Shown: positions 36,331 through 46,844 of the stretch, piece after piece
Layout: every line of letters begins with the position of its first letter
How positions within the stretch are numbered: the stretch's first letter is position 1
Origin: Rhabdophis nuchalis
Lineage: Eukaryota; Chordata; Lepidosauria; Squamata; Natricidae
Length of the DNA stretch: 64,000 nucleotides
NCBI GenBank assembly: GCA_039707465.1
Contig: CM077645.1
Location: 64,553,850 to 64,617,849, forward strand
Reading direction: 5' to 3'
Program-made: the position numbers and the translations under genes
Notes under the pieces: generated by a model
Seen by the model: the letters and a program-made list of their open reading frames with translations, nothing else
What the model was told of the DNA's origin: nothing
The model's database searches: none

Positions 36331-36681
36331 CAGTGGTGGGTTTCAAATTTTTTAGAACCTACTCTGGAGGTGTGGCCTATTTTGTGGGCGTGGCTTGGCA
36401 GTCATGTGACAGGGTGGGAGTGGCCACCTTTTAAAATGTGGTGAAACTCATTTAACAACACTCTTGCTTAGCAACCAAAATTTTGGACTCAATTGTGATG
36501 ATAAATTCTTTCTTTCTTTCTTTCCTTTCTTCCTTCCTTTCCTTTCCCTCCCGTTGGGTCACTGGCAGCGGCGGGCCAGATTTACTTCCAGGTATGCCAG
36601 TGGAACCCCCTCTCACCGGTTCTCTAAATTTCACCAACCGGCTCTCGCGAGTAGGTGCGAGCCTGCAGAAACCCACCACTG
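36331..36681. mobile_element. Non-autonomous hAT (CAGTGGTGGGTTT ends)
   Basis: 351 bp with inverted ends CAGTGGTGGGTTTC and AAACCCACCACTG. The flanking 8-mers gtgtatat and gtctatat match at 7 of 8. Inside (36435-36500) is a piece resembling the ACAGGTAGTCC MITE ('CTTGCTTAGCAACCAAAAT'), followed by a CTTT-rich tract. The element therefore captured, or was invaded by, another family. Confidence 0.87.
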
Positions 36682-36691
36682 GTCTATATAT

Positions 36692-36693
<2 letters not shown>

Positions 36694-36739
<46 letters not shown>
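36694..36739. repeat. (TG)n microsatellite
   Basis: A pure TG run of about 23 units immediately right of the hAT target duplication. Confidence 0.96.
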
Positions 36740-36742
<3 letters not shown>

Positions 36743-37740
36743 AAAAAACAATCATCAACATCTTGAATTCCTGTAGAATATATGAAAATGTATTTAATAA
36801 ATTAGGGACCAGCAACAGCCATGATATGCCTATCTTTTTTGTATATTAATTTATTAAAATGTTCGTATGTAGAGATAAAAAAAACTACTGTAATACCAAT
36901 CAGGAAAAAATATAAGAAGAAAAAAGAAAATGCAAAGAGATAGAAAGGAAATAAAGAAATAAAAAGGAGAGATATAAAAAAATGTCTTCACCACTCCCTC
37001 CAGACAAGTATAAACAAGTATAAACAACTTCCATTATTTAACACATTCTCTAGTATTTGAATTTTTAAAACTTCCATATCTCATCCCTTATCAATAACAA
37101 ATTATAAAAATTTATCAGTCTACCAAGATCTACTACAAATACCAACATGCTGTGTATATTTAACTGTACTCAAATAAATCTGTTGTATTCAAACTTACAA
37201 CTTTATCTAAGAATTAAGCAGAAGAAATCTCACCTTGTTTATAAATAGATCTTAAAAGCTTAACATTCAGTACCAGTGAAACAGAAAATCAACTAATAAC
37301 TACCAGAAACCACAATCCATACATTTAAAACCTGATCAGATAAATTCATTTTATGTTCCATCTGCTTACTTTTATAAATCTTGATCTTTAATTCTATCAA
37401 ATAATATCCTACTAGTCGGTTTCTTATCAGTTTTTTTCTTTTGTCTCCTTTCAGGAACAACTACAGTAGTTTAAATCCAAGATAAGAAGACTTTCTAAAT
37501 GATTCTTCTTATTTAGTACTGGTATGTCCCCTTTAGATATTAAGACATCAGCTAGTCTCAAATGTAAATCCATTGTGGCATCTTTTTTCATATCACTCTT
37601 GTAGTTTGGCATCTTTAAAGCCATTTTCAAATCCAATGTCTTTTTCTGTATCATTCTTGTAGCCTGAGATTTTTTTTAAAAAAAATCATTTTAAAATCCA
37701 TATTCAAATCAGCCTCAGCTTCTGTTTTATCCAGTAAAAC
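36740..37740. other. AT-rich sequence, perhaps old inverted LINE
   Basis: It is A/T-rich. On the minus strand a 67-codon lysine-rich frame (37451-37654) resembles L1-like composition. No conserved motif supports this. Confidence 0.25.
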
Positions 37741-37960
37741 CAGTGGTGCAATTCAGCCGGTTCTATCCGGTTTGTGCAAACTGGTAGTCATGGCTGCCGC
37801 TGGTTCTGCCCACCCACCCGGACGTCATCACATCCCATTTTTGACGCTCTGTGCATTCACGGAAGGTCCTGTGCATGTGCAGAGGTGTAGCATGTGAGTG
37901 AAGCTGGGGGTGCACTCACATTTGCAAACAGGTAGCTAAGGTAAGTTGATTTCACCCCTG
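37741..37960. mobile_element. Non-autonomous hAT, diverged
   Basis: The left end is CAGTGGTGCAATTCAGCCGG and the right end GATTTCACCCCTG. The body has 'GTGCATGTGC' motifs of the family at 489/52770. No clear 8-bp duplication is visible (agtaaaac against ataaccct). Confidence 0.65.
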
Positions 37961-38347
37961 ATAACCCTTTTTTATAGTATAGATGGTCTTGTAAGTAATT
38001 TCTGAGTTTGTTGTTCCCAAAGTCTTAGTTCGTTCTATAGTCAAATAGTGCTGCTTCATTGTAAAAATGGTCTCTTCTCCTTTCATTGCAACCTTTAGTT
38101 CTCTGTGTTCCACCTAGTCAACCTTCAAAGTCCACTCTTATTATATCTTTAGTTTCCAACCAGTAAAACTTTCCTAATTCTTACTGTTAATTTCAAGATA
38201 TTCATATATTCTTTTTTTAACGTTATAAAAGGAAATACTTTTTTCAAATTTACCTAGTACAGTACTTTAACCCTCCAAAATCAACAAGTCCACAATAATG
38301 CTAATTTATCTGCTAGTTCTCCAGTCCATTGTTTAAGGTGCTTCTTA
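37961..38347. other. Unique sequence
   Basis: No feature recognised. Confidence 0.35.
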
Positions 38348-38564
38348 AAAATAGCATTTAGGCTTATATATTGCCCTATAGTGCTTTACAGCACTTTCTG
38401 GGTGGTTTACAATGTAGCATTATTTGACTATTTCTTCCAATAGTTTGGGTCCTCATTTTACCAGTTTCAGAAGGCTGAAGTCAACCTTGAGCCCCATCAG
38501 GATAGAACTCCAGACTGTGAGCAGAGTTTGCCTGCAATACTACACTTTAACCACTGTGACAGAG
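38348..38564 (-). mobile_element. Sauria-type SINE
   Basis: The reverse complement gives the tRNA-like head CACAGTGGTTAAAGTGTAG at the right, then 'CAAGGTTGACTTCAGCC', 'GGTAAAATGAGGACCC' and 'GTAAACCACCCAGAAAG', ending in 'TATATAAGCCTAAATGC' at the left. It has the same body as 15376-15603. Confidence 0.8.
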
Positions 38565-39288
38565 GTCAGTACTATGATATCTCCTCCTATTGACAGTGTC
38601 GAGAATTACGTTAATATTCTATGGTCTTACTGCAGTTCATCAATTGGGTTTAGCAACTTATTACACATCAAACATGAGGTACTTCCACAGGGCCAGGAAC
38701 AAGACAATAATTTGTCTTTATGACCAGCTGAAGCTGATCTAAAATTCAACTAATCTTAGAATTGATAAAAGATCCTGTAAACGATGCAGATAAAAGAACA
38801 GAGATTTTATATTTCCATTCTGTTATATTTGGATTTTATTATACTAGCATCACCTTGTACTATTAAAAAGAGAGAGAGAAAATCCGTTTCCTTCTCACAT
38901 GTAGTGTTTCTTCTGTTCTTGATTCCCTACTGTTTCTATCTCATTATCACTCTGCTTAGGATAACACTTCTTTAAAAATGGCGAAAGCACTTCTCTTTCC
39001 AAGAAAACATTTTACTCTTATTGTAGTAAGAGTAGTCATTAGAAACCAGTTAAAACCAGCTATTTACATTACAGTCTCTAATAAGATGGAACTTGGCATC
39101 TTTGTACATGACAAGAAGGATGAATGGAACAAAATGATCATCTTTGAGCTAAAACATCTACAAACAAAGTCAAGCTTCTGTAACATTTTGAAAAAAATCT
39201 ACCCGTCAGACTTCTTCTTTTCTTCTTTTTTAAAATCCCCTCTGTTGTAGAGAAATTGTACTGCAGCAGGTATCAACAAGTGTGCTCC
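38565..39288. other. Unique sequence
   Basis: No feature recognised. A 90-codon plus frame at 38978-39250 has no domain. Confidence 0.35.
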
Positions 39289-39296
39289 CTTTACAT

Positions 39297-39737
39297 CAGG
39301 TGTGTCAAACTCAAGGCCTGAGGCCCACGGAGTGCTTAGATTGGGTCCACAAGGCTGTCCTAAAAACAGTGAAAGACTGGCCTGTGGTGTCTCTGTCAGT
39401 AAAAATGGAGCTTGGGAGGGCTGCCCGCAGCCCTCCCAGGCTCCATTTTCACTGGCAGAAGCTTGCAGGAAACCGCCACAGCTTAAAACAGAGCTTGGGA
39501 AGTGGGCGGCCCTCCTGAGCTCCATTTTCACTGGCAGGGTGTTAAAGGAAACTATTGCAGCTGAAAATGGAGTTCAGCAGCCTGTTTTCGCTGGCAGATT
39601 GCTCGGCCACCACAGCAGCCCTGACATGAGTCATGTTGAGCAAGCCACCCACCCCTTGGCCACCCACCCCCTCACCTCCCCAAGATCTAACACAACCCTG
39701 ATGTGGCCCTCAATTGAAATCGAGTTTGACACCCCTG
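39297..39737. mobile_element. Non-autonomous hAT (CAGGTGTGTCAAACTC ends)
   Basis: 441 bp with inverted ends CAGGTGTGTCAAACTC and GAGTTTGACACCCCTG, flanked by a perfect 8-bp duplication, ctttacat (39289-39296 and 39738-39745). 'GAGGGCTGCCCGCAGCCCTC' and 'CTCCATTTTCACTGGCAG' recur internally. Frames of 78-166 codons inside are composition artefacts. Confidence 0.92.
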
Positions 39738-40053
39738 CTTTACATCAAGGGACTTACGATTCCTCCTTAGATGAAGGGATATTAACTATGACTGTGAATT
39801 AGACATCAGGCTACCAGGAGCAGTGTGATTTTAGGTGGAAAGACAGAAGACAGGAAGGAAGAAGGCATGCTTGAGAGGAGAAAACAGAATGCTCGAGTAG
39901 CAGACAGACAGCCTTGAAGTGTCCAGTCTTGTAATGAGAACCAATAGGCATGGTCCTAGGTGAAAACTGGCGGGTTGCGTGTGAGAAGTTTTATCAAATT
40001 GTCTTTAAATACAAAAAAACTCCAACCCATTTCTTGAACACTACAAGTTAGGA

Positions 40054-40167
40054 CAGGGGTCTGCAAAGTCAGCTCTTTTAAGACTGGTGGACTTCAACTC
40101 CCAGAATCCCAGAATTCTGGGAGTTGAAGTCCACCAATCTTAAAAGAGCCGACTTTGCAGACCCCTG
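40054..40167. mobile_element. Palindromic hAT foldback MITE, nested
   Basis: 114 bp with ends CAGGGGTCTGCAAAGTC and GACTTTGCAGACCCCTG, a nearly perfect palindrome about an AGAATCCCAGAATTCT core. A perfect 8-bp duplication, agttagga, lies at 40046-40053 and 40168-40175. It interrupts the left end of an ACAGGTAGTCC-type MITE (40043 on). Confidence 0.9.
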
Positions 40168-40400
40168 AGTTAGGACATACTTATGACCACAATCAAGCCC
40201 AAAATCTCTGTTGTTAAGTGAATCATTTATTAATTGAGTTTTGCCCCATTTTATAACCTTATTTGCCTCAGTTGTTAAGTAAATCACTGCCGTTGATAAG
40301 TAACTTAGTCCTTCAGTGAATCTGACTTCCCTATTGGCTTTGCTTGTGAGAAGGTTGCATAACCTTGAGACACAGCAATGGTCATAAATATGAATCTTTT
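40168..40400. mobile_element. TA-flanked MITE, ACAGGTAGTCC family, right-truncated
   Basis: It continues the MITE cut by the hAT copy: 'CTTATGACCACAATC', 'AGCCCAAAATCTCTGTTG', 'TTTTGCCCCATTTTATAACC' and 'TTGGCTTTGCTTGTGAG'. No right inverted end is found. Confidence 0.65.
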
Positions 40401-41505
40401 TTTCTTAATTGTGTAAAATGCAGATAGTCACCTAAACCTTCTGTATATGTGGTACATCTGTTTCACCCAAGCTTAACTCTGAAATGTAGCATTGGCTGAT
40501 ATAACTTCATTCCATTATACCAAATAAATATGCCACACTTTGGGAATTATAGCTTACAAGCAGAACTTGTGTATATTGTGAGCTGAAGTGACATGATGCT
40601 TCATTTTCCTAAACTTATGCCTCTTGCTTCCTGTCATGAACAAACTAAGGGAAAATTTCAAGAGTCAGCAAGACATCTATAAGATCACAATTAGAAAAGC
40701 ATTTCTTTTTAATGCACTATCAGACAGTTATATTAAGATTCCCTTCTTTGATTTTGGATATGCATGTGTATACACACACATACACACACTGCAATTAACT
40801 CTATTTTTGAAGAGCAACAGGCCTAAAGAAATCATATATCTATGATGACTTCTTTCAAAGAAAACAATTAGCATCCATATCAAAAAGCTAATTCAGAGAA
40901 ATTAAATAACACATACATCAGTAAAATATATTTCTTTTTAACACATCGCATAGAGTACAGTGTGTCACTGTAAAATTGTTGGGCTTGTAGATAATGAGGA
41001 ATGACAGTTGAAGGGTGCAAGACTTTCCTATTAGACTTTTGGGTATGTAAAGATTTTAATTGCACATAATTATGAATGTGAAAGTGGAACGATTTGATTT
41101 CTTTTAGCTTTTATGCTATTAGAAGTCTAATAGAACCAATATCAGAATGAGTTAGCTACAGCTAAATTACAATTTTAAAAGCCGTATTTTTCTCATTTGG
41201 CAATTTAAATTGAATAGAAACAACAAAAACACTGAATAGTTGACAAGTCTATCTTTTCTTTTAAAGATACTGAGTGGTATCATGGTAACTAGTGTATGTC
41301 ATCAGCAAAAGTGCGATCAGTGGGACTAATGAGATTAAATTATTTTAAAACAGTGTAAATCTTATTATGTTTAGTGAAAAAGTAAACTAGAGAGACTAGG
41401 ACAATCATATCTTCTTTGATCTAAATAAAATACAAGAAAAGCAAACTTTTAGTTCTTCGGCATCTTCTTGATAAGTCATTCAATTCATTCTGTCTGGGAA
41501 AATGA
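40401..41505. other. Unique AT-rich sequence
   Basis: No feature recognised. Confidence 0.4.
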
Positions 41506-41767
41506 GTTCTGTTGAATTGGGTATTTCTAGTTTGATGAAAAGAAGGACTAGGGGTGACATGATAGCAGTGTTCCAATATCTAGGGGTTGCCACAAAGAAG
41601 AGGGAGTCAAGCTATTCTCCAAAGCACCTGAGGGCAGAACAAGAAGCAATGGGTGGAAACTAATCAAGGAAAGAAGCAACTTAGAACTGAGGAGAAATTT
41701 CCTGACAGTTAGAACAATTAATCAGTGGAACAGCTTTCCTCCAGAAGTTGTGAATGCTCCAACACAA
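41506..41767 (+). mobile_element. CR1/L3-type LINE fragment lacking its 3' end
   Basis: It begins like the 21905 copy (TTGAATTGGGTATTTCTAGT, then GAAAAGAAGGACTAGGGGTG). It stays collinear through 'AGAACAATTAATCAGTGGAA' and 'GAAGTTGTGAATGCTCCAAC', then stops at ACACA. The usual 3' terminal 80 bp and tract are missing. Confidence 0.8.
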
Positions 41768-42266
41768 AATTCTGGACATGAAGCTATATATTCTCATTTC
41801 TTCAAGGAACATTAGTGTTCCTAAAAATTCCAATATTTTCTCAATTACATATCCATTTGTAATTTGTAATTTAGTCGAACCTGAATCTAACAAACAGGTG
41901 ACCGAGATCACAAACTGGAAGACTCTGTTTACTTCCTTCACAGAGAAAAACTACTTCAGGTAACCCTACAAGGCTGTACCTCAAGAACCTCATCTGAACC
42001 TGCGTAGTTGGAGGTCAACTCTATGTGAATCAGAGCAACTCAAACAGCAAGCATACTCCCCATAGGAATCCTACACATAGTCTTGTGATCCATTTTTTTC
42101 CCCTTGCAGGGACTGGATCAACTTGAATAGGGTCACTGGACAGCTATCAACAGATGTAATAAGGATGGAGAAATCAAACAAGTTCTCTCTCTCTCTCTGC
42201 AAGATGGGATGACACCAGCAATATAAAACCAATAAGAGAGTTGTTTGACCATAGCATGAACCCCAC
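41768..42266. other. Unique sequence with a (CT)n run
   Basis: No feature recognised apart from a short CT run at 42183-42200. Confidence 0.4.
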
Positions 42267-42274
42267 CTCCAAGG

Positions 42275-42598
42275 CAGTGGTAGGATTCAAAAAATTTTAC
42301 TACTGGTTCTGTGGGCGTGGCTTGTTGGGCATGACATGGCTTGGTGGCCATAGCTTGGTGAGCATGGCTTGGTGGGCGTAGCAAGGGAAGGATACTGTAA
42401 AAATCTCCATTCCCTCCCCACTCCAGAGGAAGGTTACTGCAAAATCCCCATTTCCTCCTGATCAGCTGGGACTCGGGAGGCAGAGAATAGATGGGGATGG
42501 GGCCAATCAGAGCTGGCATTTACCAGTTCTCCAAACTACTCGCAATTTCCACTACTGGTTCTCCAGAACTGTTCAGAACCTGCTGAATACCACCTCTA
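42275..42598. mobile_element. Non-autonomous hAT (CAGTGGTAGGATTC ends)
   Basis: 324 bp with inverted ends CAGTGGTAGGATTC and GAATACCACCTCTA. The flanking 8-mers ctccaagg and ctccaagc match at 7 of 8. The interior is GGCTTGG-repetitive ('GGGCGTGGCTTG'). Confidence 0.88.
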
Positions 42599-43066
42599 CT
42601 CCAAGCCAGCTGCCTCTTCCAACATCTGCAAAACAGCTTCCAGGTATTAGGTGGAATCCAGGACCCAAAGACACCACTGGGTTGATGAATACAAGACTCC
42701 GTGTGGACAGTATTGAGTAGTCTCAACTGTTCCATGTGCTCCAAAACACATCATGTTTTATTGTGAGCCCTTCAAACCACACATCTCTTTCCTGCTGCTA
42801 TGATGTTTCTACACTTATCCCGTAATTCTTTTGCAAAATTGTTTCCTTTTACGCATGGGCTTTTTAATCTCTACTGTCACTGTATCTACAAACAGCAAAT
42901 TTAGGAGCTCACCATAATTGTAAATGAAGATAAAGTGGAAGGGAAGAGGGGTTGTTAAAAAGAAAAAAGTCCTTTTAAGGATTTTTTGCTAAAAGGAGAA
43001 AAAAGTGAAATGAAGATTTATGATCGTTAGCACTCTTTCGGAGAATCATTGAAGCCACTTGGAAGT
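42599..43066. other. Unique sequence
   Basis: No feature recognised. Confidence 0.35.
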
Positions 43067-43290
43067 TTATCTCTTTATCCCTTCAGGGTCACCGGAATAG
43101 TGAAAATGGGAGTGGAATCCTTTTGGAACTGCTGACCAGATAATTGCAAGGAATATAAATCCTTCCATTCTCCGCCATTCAGTCAGAACTGAAGAAGCTT
43201 CTTGAATGAGAACCAAAATGTCTTCAAAGAAAAACAAAGGAGGTCTAGTTGCCTTGCGGGGGGGGAGGGGGGAGAGCACTTTGGGCTTAA
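43067..43290 (+). mobile_element. Penelope-like element end (tentative), with G run
   Basis: It contains AACTGAAGAAGCTTCTTGAA, then AAAATGTCTTCAAAGAAAAA, 'GGTCTAGTTGCCTTG', a G-rich run and 'GAGCACTTTGGGCTT'. It is collinear with 28870-28980. Confidence 0.6.
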
Positions 43291-43690
43291 TCAATATTTT
43301 TTAATGTAAATAAAGCTAATATTACTTCTAGTAGGGGCAGAGCAGCTTCTTAAGCAGCACTGGTTCTTAAATAAAGACAGTAGGAGAGGATATACCCATT
43401 CAGTTTTACATGTAACATACATTGCAGTACAAATTTCTACTAGCTTATTTATAGCAGGAAAGCCAAAAGAAGAAAAAATAGAAAAACCTACCATTTTGTG
43501 TATTGTGAAACATTTATAATGTTCTCCGCTGCTGTAGTTAACATGACTGTCTCAATTTCCCTTTCCTTAAATAACCTATTTATGTCTCTTTCACTCTCAT
43601 CTTCAATTAGGAGTTTGATGATGTTAGGATCTCTTTGAAGATCTTAGACCTATTCAATTAATTTTAAACTGGCTTGTTAACACTTTTTTA
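43291..43690. other. Unique sequence
   Basis: No feature recognised. Confidence 0.35.
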
Positions 43691-44180
43691 ATGTGTAAGA
43701 AATTGGCAAATATGTAACTGAAGAGCCATTTACCTTTTTTAATGAAGGTAACAAATATGCAATTATAAAGCCTCATCTTTCAGGACTTTGCAGTAAATTA
43801 ACTTGTTTTGTCATTGCTGTGCCTGTAGAATGTCACTTTCTCTAGAGTTTTGACAGTAAAATTCTTTACCTGTTATTTGCAGAATTAGCAAATAATATTA
43901 AGTTCTGGGAAATGACAATTAGTTTGTGAATTAGGAGGGGGCGTACAATGTGTTAATTACTAAGGGAGCAGACTTCATGCAATTAAAATTTAGCATCAAG
44001 ATAAGGATAATGTATTAGGAGAACTTGGACTATTTAATGAAGCCAAAAATGATTAGCTAGCCATATAAATTAATTCTGAAATCTCCTAACTATTCAGAGA
44101 ATTTTCCTTTGTGCACAGAGTTATATGATAGATGATAACTGTTTGCAAATGGAATAAAAGTAGAACTGATTTAATAATGT
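43691..44180. other. Repeat-free block, candidate conserved non-coding DNA
   Basis: About 490 bp without recognised repeats, with many TAAT-core sites (GACAATTAGTTTG, TGTTAATTAC, TGCAATTAAAATT) and no usable frame. Such composition is typical of developmental enhancers but also of plain AT-rich DNA. Confidence 0.25.
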
Positions 44181-44296
44181 TGTAATTGTTCGGTTTGTTT
44201 TATTAATCTATGCATTTAAGAAATGTTAGCAGGTTGACTTTTTCAGAATGGCAGCTGCTTTGATTTGTCAGAAGGGCCAAGTGGTTCAACTGCATT
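44181..44296. other. Short spacer
   Basis: No feature recognised. Confidence 0.3.
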
Positions 44297-44525
44297 CATA
44301 GCAATAGCTTATATACCATCCCATAGCACTTTATAGCACTTTCTGGATGTTACATTTACAATGTAAGCATTATTTGTATATTGTCCCCGATGATCTGGGT
44401 CCTCATTTTATCAATCTCAAGAGGCTAGAAGGCTGAGTCAACCTTGAGTCCCATCAGGATTGAACTCCAGACTATGGGCAGAGTTTGCCTGCAATGCTGC
44501 ACTTTAACCACTGCACCACTAAGGT
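44297..44525 (-). mobile_element. Sauria-type SINE
   Basis: In reverse complement the head is GTGGTGCAGTGGTTAAAGTG. The body holds 'GACTCAAGGTTGACTC', 'GATAAAATGAGGACCC' and 'TATATAAGCTATTGC'. It shares the 38348 copy's body. Confidence 0.82.
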
Positions 44526-45165
44526 TCCTCCTCTTGATTTCCCACAGTATGTCTGGGTCTTTGTACAGAGGCTAGGGGCCCAAGGAGAAATAAAGATAGC
44601 AAACTGAATTCGCAGTTCATTTTTTTTTTACCAGGATGGTACAAAATGCTAGAGAACAAAAGCAGAAGATAGTCACAAAAGAATGACAGCTTCAGCGCCA
44701 CATTGGATGATGGTGAATCTCTTTTTCTACAAGAACTATTGCGAGTGCTATCAGCTGTTGGGGAGTAGGAGGCTCTTCTTCTATATCTACCAGGTGTTTA
44801 TTAAGGGACTTGAAGAAGTTTTTATAGTACAGAAAAGAGTTCATTTGCAAGCAATGCCTATTTTATTAACCTCAATAAACATTCATGCACTATTTAAATT
44901 CTTGCTTTATTACATACCTATTTTTCTGTCTTTTTCCCCCAGTTCAATGACATATCCATATCAAAACTATCATTTTTCCATTGAATTACGAAAATTATCT
45001 GCCCATTCCAATATACATATGCTTCAAATCACACTTTAACATAAGTGGTAATAACATTCTTCAGAGGCTTGTAGACAAAAATGTTTCTCTCTGGGGAAAT
45101 AGTACTCAAAAACCTGGGACTGTTTTAAGTTTCCAATAGTGGCGATTATCTCCATCTCGGGCAGA
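44526..45165. other. Unique sequence
   Basis: A 118-codon plus frame at 44683-45039 has no recognised domain. No repeat found. Confidence 0.35.
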
Positions 45166-45616
45166 GGATGCGGATGGAAGTTTGTTCTCTGAGCTTGTGG
45201 GTTGGTTGCTGAGCATTTCGTTACCAGGCTAGATAACATCTTCAATGGACTTCATGGGATGTCAGTGTCAATGTTTTTCTGTTTACAAGATCTTCATGTG
45301 GTCAGTAGGTCTTGTGATGGGTCAGGCAAGAGTGTCAAATCAAATCAGCTGTACAGCCAACCGGAGACAGCACTGACCCTCAACTAACCCATGCAAGCCC
45401 ACCTAACCTGCACTTCACCTCCCATGACCCTCACCTGATGTAACCTCCCCATCACAAGACCCAGACAGAACTATCACTGATGACTCACACCCATCCCAAG
45501 ACCTTCACTTAACACACACACAAACCACACCCATCACAAGAACACTGACATCTCTTAAACGTCTCTGAAGATGTTACCTAGCCTGGAAACCAAACCACAA
45601 ATTCAGAGAATAGCCT
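45166..45616. mobile_element. Penelope-like element remnant with inverted ends (tentative)
   Basis: The left block (45166-45246) carries 'TTTGTTCTCTGAGCTTG', 'TTTCGTTACCAGGCTAG' and 'ATAACATCTTCAATG'. The right block (45568-45616) carries its approximate reverse complement: CTGAAGATGTTACCTAGCCT and 'GGAAACCAAACCACAAATTC'. Between them lies about 320 bp with ACACAC and CCCATCACAAGA-type repeated phrases. The class is from recall of CTGAAGATG-type ends. Confidence 0.5.
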
Positions 45617-46100
45617 TCACCCTCACTGTTGTAAGTGTTTATAAGAGATGCATGTTTCCAAATATGCAGATTATGAACTGCTGCAGTTGGCAACCAATGC
45701 ATAATTTTGGCATTAATAGAAACCAGCACAACTGTGATGAAATGGCCCGATACCTAAATTCATGTCATACTCACCTGGTGTCTACTTTGCCTTATCAGCA
45801 CATTCTTATTGGGAAATAAAGGAATGGTTAGATTGTTCAGTTTTACTCCGATCTTGTTTTAGAGATTAGGTGGTGCTTGTGTTACCCCAACTTTGTGAAT
45901 TCTACAAAAATATTTTCAAATAAGCAACCCTAATGAGTTTTTAAAACTTACCGACTCATGAATGAAATAGTACTTTAGCACAGAACCCAAATTACTTCAC
46001 ATATTGGACCATTTTTAGTTTCCACCTAAGCATATGTATTTGTGTGTTTTTAGAGCGCAATATACAGTTAGAGATACCTCTTGAAGCTGAATTAAATATC
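45617..46100. other. Unique sequence
   Basis: No feature recognised. Confidence 0.35.
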
Positions 46101-46450
46101 CTGTCCCATTATCTGAATGCTGATAATAATTATTTGGGTCACTGGAATTCAGATCTCAGGATGCTTTTACACAAACAGAGGGATCATTGTTAGCTTGGCT
46201 TCTTTTTTAATTTAGTCCTTCACATGCATCATTTTGTATAATTACATGACTGATGTTCATAGACTTCTCCATTATTACCACTCTGATAATAGATGTCTCA
46301 GCTTCTCTTCCTCATTTATTTTCCGCAAATGCCAAGGCTTTTCCTTGGCATTTATCTACCAGCAGGAAACCTTAATCAGACCATTCATGAGCATTAAGTA
46401 ACTGGGTAGAGAGAACAATTGACATCTGTTGTCTTAAGAGGCAGATCAGT
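46101..46450. other. Repeat-free block with a small perfect hairpin
   Basis: It holds an 11-bp perfect stem (AAATGCCAAGG / CCTTGGCATTT, loop CTTTT) at 46327-46353 and several TAAT-type cores. It is too short for a pre-miRNA. Confidence 0.25.
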
Positions 46451-46844
46451 GGGAAATTATCTAAACCAGGCTGTATCTCTTTAGTTCCATTGGTCTAGAA
46501 GAACAATAAAGAGCGAAAAATAAAGGAAGAGAATTACTGTGATATGCAATTGCTCTTCTACTCGACTCCATTAAAATAAAAGTTAACCTTTAATAAATTT
46601 TAAGTTGTATCAGAATAATACAATGGAAGCTACACTATCTTTTTGCTCATTTCTTGTTGGGATTTGTGCCTGAAATCAAAACAGAAACGTATTAAAACAA
46701 ATTGAAAACAGGAACTTAACCACCGGAAAGTTGACAGTATTTTGCAGCTTTGATGCTGGTTTAACTATGCCTTAAGCCTTTTTAAATTGTAAAGCAGTAT
46801 TGTTTTCTTACCCTAAATATATCCTCTGCTTCTTATGGTGTATC
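46451..46844. other. Unique sequence
   Basis: No feature recognised. Confidence 0.35.

Noticed and set aside
36740..38330. Whole stretch as an old inverted L1
   Set aside because: Only composition suggests this. No conserved LINE motif could be read.
39302..39802. 166-codon plus-strand frame
   Set aside because: It lies in a non-autonomous hAT with GC-rich repeated interior and crosses its right end.
42133..42519. 128-codon minus-strand frame
   Set aside because: Almost entirely inside the hAT at 42275-42598, with no recognised domain.
46327..46353. Possible microRNA precursor
   Set aside because: An 11-bp stem with a 5-nt loop is too short.
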